From contig NZ_BAFZ01000062.1 in the NCBI RefSeq assembly GCF_000308575.1, positions 45,390-109,389 on the forward strand: 64,000 nucleotides of DNA, read 5' to 3'. Within the stretch, counting starts at the first letter, position 1. Every line of letters begins with the position of its first letter. Origin of the DNA: Nocardia exalbida NBRC 100660 (GTDB taxonomy: Bacteria > Actinomycetota > Actinomycetes > Mycobacteriales > Mycobacteriaceae). Under the pieces are notes generated by a model. The model ran no database searches. It was given only the letters and a program-made list of their open reading frames with translations, and was not told the origin of the DNA. The position numbers were made by a program, and so were the translations under genes. Below, one piece after another: positions 26,212 to 34,153 of the stretch.

Positions 26212-26789
26212 TCACGAACGTCCCGCCCCGCAACACCTAGCGGACGCGGAGCGCCGTCCCGGTCTGGGTACAGCATGGCGCTTCCTTGCTGGACCGGGCC
26301 TACGTATTCGCGCCCTCGCGTCGGTGCCGATCCTGCGTGGCGACCGGGCGGTAGGTGATGCTCGCCGACAGCGTTGCCGATGTCGAGTTCCAAGCCGTTC
26401 GGCCGCCGGTACCTCCCGTTGCCGCAACTGAGCCGCGCGCCGGGTGATGTTTGCGCTACGGCGAGGGGGATTTGGCGTCGTCACGGGTTCGCAGCGGGGC
26501 TACGCGGCAGGACTTTCGCTGAACAAGTGCCAGGGCGCTGGCTGCTCCGAGCGCTGCATGACGACACACTGACGACGTGGGACGTCCCCGCAGGCGTCTA
26601 CCACGGCACCTATCGAGTTCGACCTTGTCATTTTGCCAGCCACGGCAGGCTGGCGGCGTGCAGGCCTTCGAGAACATGGCGCACGGTTTGCGATTTGCCG
26701 GATCCGGTTGCTCCGGCAACGAAGCCGTGCCGGTTGAGGGTGTCGAGGCTTACTGGTGTGACAGCCTGGTGGGTTGCTGGGCTCGGTTC

Positions 26790-27040
26790 TTAGCGTAATG
26801 GGCGCCCTCCATCTCGGCGGGTGGTATGCCCCCGCAGTATCAGAATTGCGTTGGCGCACTCAAGTTCTGAGTCCTCCTGCCGCAACCATTTCAGCTCCGG
26901 GGACTCGTCAGAAGTGACGCCCGGGCGGTTACCGGCGTCGATCTGGGCCTGACGCACCCACGTCCGGACCGTTTTCGGATGCATGACTCCCAGCAGTTCC
27001 GCGACCGCCCGCATCGCGGCCCACTCCGACGGGTGCTGGG
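26790..27040 (-). pseudogene. IS3-family OrfA remnant
   Basis: HPSEWAAMRAVAELLGV followed by KTVRTWVRQAQIDAGNRPG is the helix-turn-helix of IS3 OrfA proteins, and LRQEDSELECANAILIL is a degraded leucine zipper. The reading frame runs past these blocks into unrelated sequence and no OrfB follows, so it is a fragment. Confidence 0.7.
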
Positions 27041-27358
27041 CCCGTCGCGCAGAAGCGTTCCGCAAGGCCGCAATGGACTCTGCGATCGCCTTCGGCTTTC
27101 GGACGCCACTATCGGGCCGATTTGGGATCGGTAGACGGTCGCCGCGGAACCAGGGAGCATCCATTGATGGGGCCAACTTGCCTGGATGTGGCGGCTCCGC
27201 TCCTATTCGGCGCCGACCCGTAGATGAGATACGCTGCGCACGTCTCTGCGGCTTGCCTAGCGTGTCGCTCACGAGCAGCATCTGGAGTACTCCAAACAGT
27301 TTGGCCGGCAGGCCACCCGGTTCATGACGAAAAGCCGCGTAGACGGCTCGCCCGATAC

Positions 27359-28522
27359 TCACCGTGCACCTGTGCTGTTGGACCATGGGTGCCGGTTGTG
27401 GATCGCGGATTGGGTAGGTGCTTGTGTGGATGCGCGGGCGAGGGGGTGGGGTTCGTTGGTGAGTGCGGCGAGTGCGCGGGCGACTTCTTCGTGGGTGGCG
27501 CGGATGTAGGTGGTGGTGGGTGTGGTGTCACTGGCGCTGTCGGTGTGGCCGGCATAGGCGCGGGCGACGGCGTAGCCGAAGTTGCGTTCCACCCATGTGA
27601 GGGTGGTGTGGCGCAGCCAGTGAGCACTGACGTTGTAGGCGGCGACCCAGGGGAGGTGTTCGCCGATACGGTTCCAGAGGTTGTCGTAGCGGCGGTCGGT
27701 GAGGCGTCGACCATTTTGGTAGCGCAAGACGGATGCGTCCTCCGGCTTGCCGGACCGAGCGGTCTGGTGCGGTGGGCGTTGACGGGTGTGGTCTTGCAGG
27801 TGGTGCATGAGGGTGGGTGAGATCGGTTGCCAACGGGCGGTTTCGCCCTTTTCGCGGAGGTAGATCTGGCTGTAGTGCGGGTCGAGGTCGCGGATTCGGA
27901 GGGCGAGGGCTCCGCCGCGGCGGCAGGCGGTTTCGATGTGCAGGCGCAGGATGAGCGCGTCGAGCTCGCGGTCATTGCCGGTGGTGGTCGCGGTGTGGAA
28001 GATTTCGGAGAGTTGCTGGTCGTTGAGGGCGTAGCGGGTGTTGGGTAGGCGTCGGGGTTTGGGGACGCGGAGGGCAGGGTTGTCGGTGAGGTAGCCGTCG
28101 TTGTGGGCGTGGCGGTAGACCCGCCGGATCGCGGCGAGCATGTGCTCTTGAGCGCTTCGTCCGCCGCGGGAGTTGCGTCGCACCACTGCGTGTTGTTTGG
28201 TGTGTTCGGTCAAGGCCTGGATCTCGAGGGCGGTGGGTTCGGTGATCAACCGATCGCCCCATGCCTGGACAAGCCGCCGCCAGTACGGCCCATAGTTCCG
28301 CCGCGAACCCGCAGACGCGGCTGCCTCGACCAATGCCACGTAGGCAGCGAAGGTCGGCACCGTCTGGGCCGTCGGCTTGCCGGCCAGTGTTGGCGTGGCA
28401 CTGGTCAGCGCGTTGGAATGCGGTGAGCTCGTTGTGTTTGCGGTATCGAGGAGGTGTTCAGGGCGAACACCGAGCTGGTTGAGAAGCAGACGCGCAGCAG
28501 CCAGCGCAGACTCATCCATCAC
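27359..28522 (-). CDS. Tyrosine recombinase (internal copy)
   Basis: Encodes 387 residues. The N-terminal core-binding domain (NYGPYWRRLVQAWGDR) and catalytic domain are complete. Visible catalytic residues are Arg in HIETACRRGGALALR, Lys in YLREKGETARW, the HWLRH box (His and Arg), AGH, and the nucleophile in TTTYIRAT. It should cut and rejoin DNA at an attachment site. It shares TGNDRELD, RWQPISPTL and other blocks with the recombinase at 42057-43190, so the two are paralogues. The ATG overlaps the AbrB gene stop by ATGA, the same coupling as in the right module. No duplicated tRNA sequence was found beside it. Confidence 0.88.
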   Translation of the reverse strand: MMDESALAAARLLLNQLGVRPEHLLDTANTTSSPHSNALTSATPTLAGKPTAQTVPTFAAYVALVEAAASAGSRRNYGPYWRRLVQAWGDRLITEPTALEIQALTEHTKQHAVVRRNSRGGRSAQEHMLAAIRRVYRHAHNDGYLTDNPALRVPKPRRLPNTRYALNDQQLSEIFHTATTTGNDRELDALILRLHIETACRRGGALALRIRDLDPHYSQIYLREKGETARWQPISPTLMHHLQDHTRQRPPHQTARSGKPEDASVLRYQNGRRLTDRRYDNLWNRIGEHLPWVAAYNVSAHWLRHTTLTWVERNFGYAVARAYAGHTDSASDTTPTTTYIRATHEEVARALAALTNEPHPLARASTQAPTQSAIHNRHPWSNSTGAR

Positions 28523-28965
28523 CTCGACACCTCCGTCGCTTCACCGCCGTGAGCCGCGAGGATGGCCGCGAGTAGGTGCGGGGGATAGATACAAACCGAT
28601 GACCGAGTCACGGACCCGACCAGCAGCACATCGTCGCCGGGATTCAACAGGCACCCTCGGCGGATGTCGATCGGCAGGAATACCCAGCCGTCGCGGGCGG
28701 TCACCGATCGCGGCGTCGGACCTGCGGTGAAGACGACCGTCCCGGCGTTGACAGTAGCAGCCAGTGAGCGCAGATCAGACCAGCCAAGTTCGTCGAACAT
28801 CCGTTTCATGCAGACGCGACCATGGGTGTTCATCCTGGATACGGCATAGTGCTGGCGCTCGCCACGGATCGGTGCCAATGCAGCCAAATCCGGCAGTGGG
28901 ATCGGCGAGATCACCGGCCGCACCGCAACTGCGATCGCGCCTGGGGGCCGGGCGATGGGTGTCAC
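28519..28965 (-). CDS. AbrB-like protein of the internal recombinase module
   Basis: Encodes 148 residues from GTG 28965, which has a GAGGAGG ribosome binding site; a longer frame upstream lacks one. The C-terminal half follows the pattern of the AbrB proteins at the island ends: MFDELGWSDL, then WVFLPIDIRRGCLLNPGDDVLLV, the swapped-hairpin motif. The N-terminal part differs from the other two copies. It is translationally coupled to the recombinase and divergent from the XRE gene at 29227, with 261 bases between the start codons that include a pair of direct repeats. Confidence 0.75.
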   Translation of the reverse strand: MTPIARPPGAIAVAVRPVISPIPLPDLAALAPIRGERQHYAVSRMNTHGRVCMKRMFDELGWSDLRSLAATVNAGTVVFTAGPTPRSVTARDGWVFLPIDIRRGCLLNPGDDVLLVGSVTRSSVCIYPPHLLAAILAAHGGEATEVSR

Positions 28966-29141
28966 GCAGCCTCCTCGGGGGCGGCGCCCACTGTGTGCAT
29001 CTCGAGCTCCGATCTCGTCGTCGGGAACGGACGTGCATCTACTGCAAGGTTGCCAAGAAGTCGCCGCAGGAGGGCGGTGAGTCGAGAAGGCGCCCACACG
29101 AAGAACTCTCGTCGAGGTGCGTGTGGCCGCGGTCGAGGATT

Positions 29142-29186
29142 ATAGGACGGTTACGCATGGGATGGAAGTGGATAGGACGATTACGC
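29142..29186. repeat. Pair of 15-nt direct repeats, 30-bp period
   Basis: ATAGGACGGTTACGC (29142-29156) and ATAGGACGATTACGC (29172-29186) differ at one base and are exactly 30 bp apart, nearly three helical turns, so bound proteins would lie on one face of DNA. They sit between the divergent AbrB/recombinase and XRE genes. They could be an operator for XRE or AbrB, or recombinase arm sites. Confidence 0.6.
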
Positions 29187-29226
29187 TCTGGATCAATACG
29201 CGTGGGACGTATGTGCTTGGGCGTAC

Positions 29227-29487
29227 ATGTCCAGGCCAGGCAAGCCCGCGCTCAATCCGACCGCTGCGGCGTTCGGGGCACGGCTGCGCGCCCGTCGCAC
29301 CGAACTGGGCTGGAGCCAGGAGGCCGCCGCCCATGCCTGCGGCGTCCATTGGACATATCTCGGTCAGGTCGAACGCGGGCAACGCAGTCCACGGGTCGAG
29401 AACATCATGAAGTTTGCTGCGGGTCTGCAGACAACCCCGGGACGGCTGATGGACGAGCTGCCCATCCCCGCCGACGATCTGACATAG
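29227..29487 (+). CDS. XRE-family repressor-like protein, 86 residues
   Basis: A single helix-turn-helix domain fills the protein: FGARLRARRTELGWSQEAAA, then CGVHWTYLGQVERGQRSP. This is typical of small repressors of mobile elements. ATG 29227 lies 40 bases after the direct-repeat pair. It is divergent from the AbrB-recombinase pair and probably controls it. Confidence 0.85.
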   Translation: MSRPGKPALNPTAAAFGARLRARRTELGWSQEAAAHACGVHWTYLGQVERGQRSPRVENIMKFAAGLQTTPGRLMDELPIPADDLT

Positions 29488-29717
29488 CAGTCCCAGACCG
29501 ACCATGCTGACCACAGCGCCCTGCCGTCGGCTTTTCAGCGCGTTCGAGGACGGCAGTGAGAGGATGCTTGTCGCGGTGACGCGACCGCGTTGGCGATGAG
29601 CTATGCGGCGTGTTGCGGTCGAAGATGGTGAGTCCTTCCGGGACCCGACGTATGCGGCGCGAGCAGCAGTCTGGGCAGTGACGCGTGGTCTCCTCGGATC
29701 TTGGTGTGGCTATGCCC

Positions 29718-30149
29718 TTACGTGGGCCAGCCCTGGCGGTTCATGCGCTCGAAGTATGCGTCGTCGGCGGCTTGGATTTCTGCTTCAGTCATCGCTGGGC
29801 GTCGTTCAGTCGGCTCGGCCTCAGTCACGTTCCGTAACTGTTGTAGCTGGGCTTTGATCCGAGGATCAACCGGGTGGGCTACTCTTTTGGCTTTGGCTGC
29901 CGCGTCCGCTTGTGCCTTTTGGTGGCACTCCATCAGGGTATTGGTTAGCTGCGTACTGGACCATCGCATCGCGCCTGGCGCTATGTGCAGGCTAGTGATA
30001 TCGCCTTTCACGTTGACTTCGATGGTTACGCCGTGCGCTTCGCAGCGGCCCCGCACGGCCTCGATGGCTCGAGCTGCGCGCTGGCCGTTGCGGCGGAGTT
30101 CGGCGAGTTCGTGCTGGAGTTGCTGCTCCCAATGCTGCAGATCGGCCAT
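29718..30149 (-). CDS. YbaB/EbfC-like protein of the WXG100-toxin operon
   Basis: Encodes 143 residues with an N-terminal coiled-coil helix (QQLQHELAELRRNGQRAARAI), a beta pair (VTIEVNVKGDITSLHI) and a second long helix, the layout of YbaB/EbfC nucleoid-associated proteins. Proteins of this class often accompany ESX substrates in actinomycetes. It is the last gene of the operon and overlaps the preceding gene by one base (TGATG). It could be an immunity or chaperone partner for the toxin; the sequence does not decide. Confidence 0.65.
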   Translation of the reverse strand: MADLQHWEQQLQHELAELRRNGQRAARAIEAVRGRCEAHGVTIEVNVKGDITSLHIAPGAMRWSSTQLTNTLMECHQKAQADAAAKAKRVAHPVDPRIKAQLQQLRNVTEAEPTERRPAMTEAEIQAADDAYFERMNRQGWPT

Positions 30150-30430
30150 CAGTTCTCGGTGCCTTGTCGTGGAGTGTTGGTAGGGTCGACCAGTCGTTGA
30201 CCGATTCGAACGTGATCAGCGTCGCGCCGGTCCACAACGAGGGTGAATTCTCCTGGTTCACGGCTGCCGTGGAACTCGAGACCGAGTATTCGCACGGTGG
30301 CTCCGCTGGCGGAGTCCTGGAGGACGTCTCCAGGGCCGACGGTTCCGGAGGTGAGTCGGCCGGTCACCAGGAGGCCGCCGCGGTGTGGCAGGTCCCAGAG
30401 GTGGGTGACTGTGAAATCGACGGGCGTCAT
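30149..30430 (-). CDS. Stand-alone EF-Tu domain-2-like beta-barrel protein, 93 residues
   Basis: The whole protein matches domain 2 of translational GTPases: GGLLVTGRLTSGTVGPGDVL, then VRILGLEFHG and a closing DHVRIGQRLV strand. No GTPase domain is present. It lies immediately downstream of the toxin gene (ATGA overlap), the usual place for an immunity protein. It may bind the toxin, or imitate or bind an elongation-factor partner. Function is inferred from position only. Confidence 0.65.
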   Translation of the reverse strand: MTPVDFTVTHLWDLPHRGGLLVTGRLTSGTVGPGDVLQDSASGATVRILGLEFHGSREPGEFTLVVDRRDADHVRIGQRLVDPTNTPRQGTEN

Positions 30431-31836
30431 CGCTGCGCTCCTCTGAATCGGGCGAGGGGGCCGGCTTCGCTGGCGTAGGCTTCGGCTTCGACATCGCGCA
30501 GGGTCTGGGAGTTGATCGTCAACCCTTCACGGATTTGTCGGGTATGGGTCACTTCGTGCGCGATGGTGGCGACCATGGTTTCCTCGTCCATGAATGAGGC
30601 TGGGCCGAAGATGATCTGGCGTCCGCCCAATTCATGCGGAGTCTGCGCGCACGCGTCCCAGTAATCGAAGTAGCGGGCGGTTTCGGCGTCTCTGGCGACG
30701 ACGATCTCTACTCCGGTCAGGTCGATCCCAGCGCGCTCGGCGAGCGATCTGACTGCGTCCTCGGTCATCGGGACCAGGTTGTCGCCCTTTTCCAGGACTT
30801 CGATGTTGGTGCGTGCGGCGCTGCGGGAGAACAGTTGGGGCGCGGCTTCACCGCTGCGCCAGATCTTGGCCACTGCCTGGTCGAGCCACCGCCCGAGTCG
30901 GGAAAACATAGCCTTGAGCGTGGTGCCGATAGCACCGGTTACCCGCCGAGCGACCGCGGCGGCTTTGGTGGCCAGTTCGGTGATGATTCTGCCGATCCGC
31001 GCGGTGTACATGCTGATTCGCGCGACAACACCGACGTTGCCCAGTTCGGACAGTCCGGCGGTGAAGAACGCTCCGACCTGGATGGCCGCTTCGACAGCCG
31101 CGGTTTCGATGAGCATCTTGCGGAGCTCGTCGAGGATCTCGTGGTGAGCGTCATCGAGATGTTGCGCGTACTCACCGCACGCATCGCCGATCGACCGGAA
31201 CGAGGCTGCCAACTGGCCGAGGTCGACGCCCATCTCGTTGCAGGTACGGACAGCGTTGGGGATCTCCGGTGATTGCTGATTTTCCAGCATGCCAACTGCG
31301 TAGGTGATCGGAGCGGCGGAGTCGGCGAGTGCGGCGGCCGCGTCGTACCAGACTGTCTTGGCGGCTCTGAGTTGGTCTTGGTGACCGTCGGGCCACACCA
31401 ACCCTGCCACCGCTTTGACCAGCGACCACCCAAAAGGCTCCGGCCCGGCGGTCCCGGAGGATGATGGGACGAAGAGCGCGAGACAGGGCTCGAAACCCAA
31501 TGTTGGTGTCGGTGGCGGAGTTACCGAGGAGGGATTGGCGGCAGCCTCGCCAGAGGCGTGGTTGTAGGCACCTGCGGTGAGAAGGTCGCCGGTGCGTGCA
31601 CACGCCGACACCAGTTTGGCCGAGGTCTGCAGGGCCATCCCTGCGGCCTCGTCGTAGGCCTTGGCCCATTCGTGGCCTGCGTCGTCGGTACCGGCCATCC
31701 CGCCGTAGCCGGTCAGCGTTCGGACCAGCGCGGAGTGAACTTCGGTGCTGCCGTCTCGGATCGAAGCGAAAGACTCACCGGCCGAGTGGTACTCCTGATG
31801 GCGACACACAATTATGGGAAATGTGGGTGGGGCCAT
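30427..31836 (-). CDS. Putative type VII-secreted toxin with C-terminal HEVTH metallopeptidase domain
   Basis: Encodes about 469 residues. ATG 31836 overlaps the WXG100 stop in TGATG; a GTG at 31845 is an alternative. The N-terminal 250 residues are helical and Ala-rich, as in WXG/LXG-type secretion-targeting regions. A middle segment (VGVVARISMYTARIGRIITEL) may be a helical linker. The last 110 residues contain HELGGRQIIFG, then TIAHEVTHTRQIREG, an HExxH zinc-binding motif with an Ala/Glu-rich following helix (DVEAEAYASEAG) that could supply the third ligand, as in DUF4157-type peptidases. It follows two WXG100 genes and precedes two candidate immunity genes. Confidence 0.75.
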   Translation of the reverse strand: MAPPTFPIIVCRHQEYHSAGESFASIRDGSTEVHSALVRTLTGYGGMAGTDDAGHEWAKAYDEAAGMALQTSAKLVSACARTGDLLTAGAYNHASGEAAANPSSVTPPPTPTLGFEPCLALFVPSSSGTAGPEPFGWSLVKAVAGLVWPDGHQDQLRAAKTVWYDAAAALADSAAPITYAVGMLENQQSPEIPNAVRTCNEMGVDLGQLAASFRSIGDACGEYAQHLDDAHHEILDELRKMLIETAAVEAAIQVGAFFTAGLSELGNVGVVARISMYTARIGRIITELATKAAAVARRVTGAIGTTLKAMFSRLGRWLDQAVAKIWRSGEAAPQLFSRSAARTNIEVLEKGDNLVPMTEDAVRSLAERAGIDLTGVEIVVARDAETARYFDYWDACAQTPHELGGRQIIFGPASFMDEETMVATIAHEVTHTRQIREGLTINSQTLRDVEAEAYASEAGPLARFRGAQR

Positions 31837-32132
31837 CAGGGCCACATTCCCAAGTTCGTTTGAGCGACTCCGGTATAGCTGGTGTGGGCGCGGCGGGCTA
31901 CCTCACGTAGTTCATCGAGGTTTTCTCGCATCTCTGCCGCGCCGGCGACCCATCGGTCGTGGGCGGCTTGCTGAGCTTGGGCTGCCTGGCTCGACCAGGA
32001 CAGGTGCAGATCGGCAATGTGCTGATCGACCTCCTGTAACCAGCCCTCGACCTCTCTGCCGAACTTCTCCATCATCGTGATCGCGTCGTCGAGCTGCTGG
32101 AGGTCGACCCGATAGCTGTAGTCGTCAGCCAT
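31836..32132 (-). CDS. WXG100-family protein (second)
   Basis: Encodes 98 residues forming a helical hairpin: LQQLDDAITMMEKFGREVEG, a turn with HLSWSSQAAQ where the family has W-x-G, then a second long helix. The Gly of W-x-G is replaced by Ser (WSS). It probably pairs with the WXG100 protein encoded two bases upstream and is exported with the toxin. Confidence 0.82.
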   Translation of the reverse strand: MADDYSYRVDLQQLDDAITMMEKFGREVEGWLQEVDQHIADLHLSWSSQAAQAQQAAHDRWVAGAAEMRENLDELREVARRAHTSYTGVAQTNLGMWP

Positions 32133-32134
32133 GG

Positions 32135-32449
32135 CTACACCTGGTTTCTCAATTGGGTGATCGCATCACGGTTGGTGGTATCGCGCTGCTCATACCGGTT
32201 GGCGGCGTCGGCGAGATTCGTCGCCGAGGTCTCGAGTGCTGCGACGATATCGTCGGCGCCTCGCTTCCATTCGACCCATGACTCGTCATAGGCCGATGCC
32301 GCTCTACCACGCCAGCCGTCGGCAAGGAGTTCTTTGCCGATCGTATTGTCGAGTTGGGTAATCCGATCCCGGATGACCTGCGCCTTATCGGCGATGAACC
32401 GCGAGGCATCGCGCAGGCGATCGACCTCGACCTGGAGTTCATCGGACAT
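32135..32449 (-). CDS. WXG100-family protein (first)
   Basis: Encodes 104 residues from ATG 32449, with GGGGAGA six bases upstream; longer upstream frames lack such a site. ADGWRGRAASAYDESW holds the W-x-G turn between two amphipathic helices. It starts the five-gene toxin operon. The secretion machinery itself (EccC and others) is not in this window and would act in trans. Confidence 0.85.
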   Translation of the reverse strand: MSDELQVEVDRLRDASRFIADKAQVIRDRITQLDNTIGKELLADGWRGRAASAYDESWVEWKRGADDIVAALETSATNLADAANRYEQRDTTNRDAITQLRNQV

Positions 32450-32627
32450 GCCATCTCCCCTCGTACCGACATCTGCAGATCGCCTCTGGACTATAGGACG
32501 CACGACGCCCGCGGCTGGTTCCATCCCCACACAGCACTCAGAATCGGGTAGGCCCCCGAGCTGCTGAGCAGCGGCCGAGTGGTCGCTGGCTGTCAGTCGC
32601 CTGCCCTCCTGCAGGAGGGTCGCCCAT

Positions 32628-32875
32628 GCAAGCACCCGAGGACTTCGGCGCGCTGGCCGCTCACCACGTCTACGTGAACTTGATGCGGATAACACCGTCC
32701 AGCCGTTTGCCTCCGGTGTCACGCTGCTGCCGCCCCCGCCAGAGACGAGTGACCTGAACGAAATCCGCCGCCTGGCTCGCGAGCGTTACGGCCAGCCGCT
32801 GGACGAGATAGAGGCCGGATTCGCCGAACTGCTTGATCAGGTCAGCGGCGACACGCGTTATTTTGGAATGCGTCC
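32628..32875 (+). pseudogene. Possible degenerate coding remnant
   Basis: Protein-like plus-strand sequence (SDLNEIRRLARERYGQPLDEI, then EAGFAELLDQVSGDTRYFG) appears in one frame. The only plausible start (ATG 32628) is in another frame, with a switch near 32690. It runs into the antisense of the conjugation-ATPase remnant. Family unknown. Confidence 0.3.
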
Positions 32876-33215
32876 AGCATCGGCGTGGGCTCTCTTCTGG
32901 TACTGGTGCGCCATGTGGAACCCGGCGCGCAGGCTGCGCGCGGTGGCGAGCGCGTCGCCGAGGTCGGTCGGCAGCCGTAGGTAGTCCTGCACCTCGTCGA
33001 TGTAGACCATGACCGGGGTGCGGGTGTCCTCCGCCGGCCCGTTCCCGGATCGCCTGCCACAACTCAGCGAGCACGATCGCGCCGAGTAACTGCGCCGCCT
33101 CCGGCTCGATGACGCCCTAACGGCACCAGCAACACTTTGTTCTCGCGCAGCACAAATTCCGACATGAGCTGGATCGGGAACGACTGTGGAAACGTGAGTA
33201 GAGGCGGACAGTTGT
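32870..33215 (-). pseudogene. Conjugative coupling-protein/ATPase remnant (TraD/VirB4-like)
   Basis: Reading the minus strand with two frame changes gives MSEFVLRENKVLLVPL, then LAELWQAIRER, then TPVMVYIDEVQDYLRLPTDL followed by LATARSLRAGFHMAHQYQK. VYIDEVQDY is the Walker B of actinobacterial conjugation ATPases. Only about 110 residues of a protein usually over 500 remain. It shows that the island once carried or acquired conjugation genes. Confidence 0.7.
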
Positions 33216-33271
33216 CCAACGCGTGGTGAGCGGTGTCACCAGGATGGGGCTACCGAACCCTCCGCCTCCGC

Positions 33272-34153
33272 TTATAGCGCCTCCCACCGCCATGGCCGCG
33301 TTACCTCACCGCGCAGGCACTCAATCCGATGCTTTGCCTGTTGTGCAGCTGCCTCGCTGGCTCCGGCTTGTCCGATGGCAAAACCCACCCACCGAAGCTC
33401 CTGGATGTCGGCGAAAAGGCGAAAGAACGACCATGTCGTGACGTCGTAGCCGCCATAGGCATTCACGAAAGAGAGGTAGTCAGCTTCGGGGACTCGCGCG
33501 AAATCCGTGTAGTCGACCGCGAGTTGAATGAGATCCCATTCCGGTCGGCCAAGCGACACCTTGTCGAGATCCAGCACCGTCGGAATACCTGACGGCGGCA
33601 CGACCAGGTTGCCTTGCCAGGCATCACCATGAACCACCGCGAGCCGTAGGGGATCCGGCAGCTTGTCATATTGCTGGCGTAGCTCGTCGTAGCGCGTCAG
33701 CAGCCACGTTCGGTCACCGTCGTCCGCCGTGCCCGCAGTCGCCAACCGGGCAGGAAGATCACCGAACGGGTCGTATCTCGGCAGGTCGGAATCGGCCGGC
33801 GGTGGCAACGAATGGAGTGCTCGGAGCATGGCTCCGAGCTCGGCAGGCGTGGCTGGCCGATGGTCCGGGATGAGGCGCCACCAGGTGACGGGTCGGCCGT
33901 CGACAACTATCGGCTGAGGCAGCTCCGATACCGCCTCCACCGTTTGGATGCCGGAACTGTTGAGCCACTGCGACACTCGCAGCTCCCGTTCGGCATCCTT
34001 CAGGCTGCCGCGCCTTCCGATCCGCGCGACGATGTCACCAACCCGGTAAATGGCGTGGGATCCTTCGCGGATCACCTCCGGGTGATGCAGCTCAAGCCCG
34101 GCTTGTTGGGCGGCCCTCGCCAGTACTTCCTTAGATGCCGTCGTGGCGGTCAT
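33272..34153 (-). CDS. APH-family phosphotransferase
   Basis: Encodes 293 residues of the aminoglycoside-phosphotransferase/kinase fold: VVHGDAWQGNLVV (catalytic HGDxxxxN) and VLDLDKVSLGRPEWDL (metal-binding Asp). It should transfer phosphate from ATP to a small-molecule hydroxyl, perhaps a sugar. The ATG at 34153 overlaps the regulator gene stop by ATGA, so it is coupled to the XRE regulator. The Gfo/Idh, DegT and NUDIX genes start on the other side, suggesting a shared substrate such as an amino sugar. Antibiotic resistance is possible but not indicated. Confidence 0.82.
   Translation of the reverse strand: MTATTASKEVLARAAQQAGLELHHPEVIREGSHAIYRVGDIVARIGRRGSLKDAERELRVSQWLNSSGIQTVEAVSELPQPIVVDGRPVTWWRLIPDHRPATPAELGAMLRALHSLPPPADSDLPRYDPFGDLPARLATAGTADDGDRTWLLTRYDELRQQYDKLPDPLRLAVVHGDAWQGNLVVPPSGIPTVLDLDKVSLGRPEWDLIQLAVDYTDFARVPEADYLSFVNAYGGYDVTTWSFFRLFADIQELRWVGFAIGQAGASEAAAQQAKHRIECLRGEVTRPWRWEAL

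Larger units (their letters stand above)
25853..27358. other. About 1.5 kb with only IS remnants
   Basis: Apart from the IS5-like and IS3-like fragments listed separately, no supported gene was found. The stretch separates the ABC-3C-like operon from the internal recombinase module and looks like an insertion graveyard. Confidence 0.55.
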
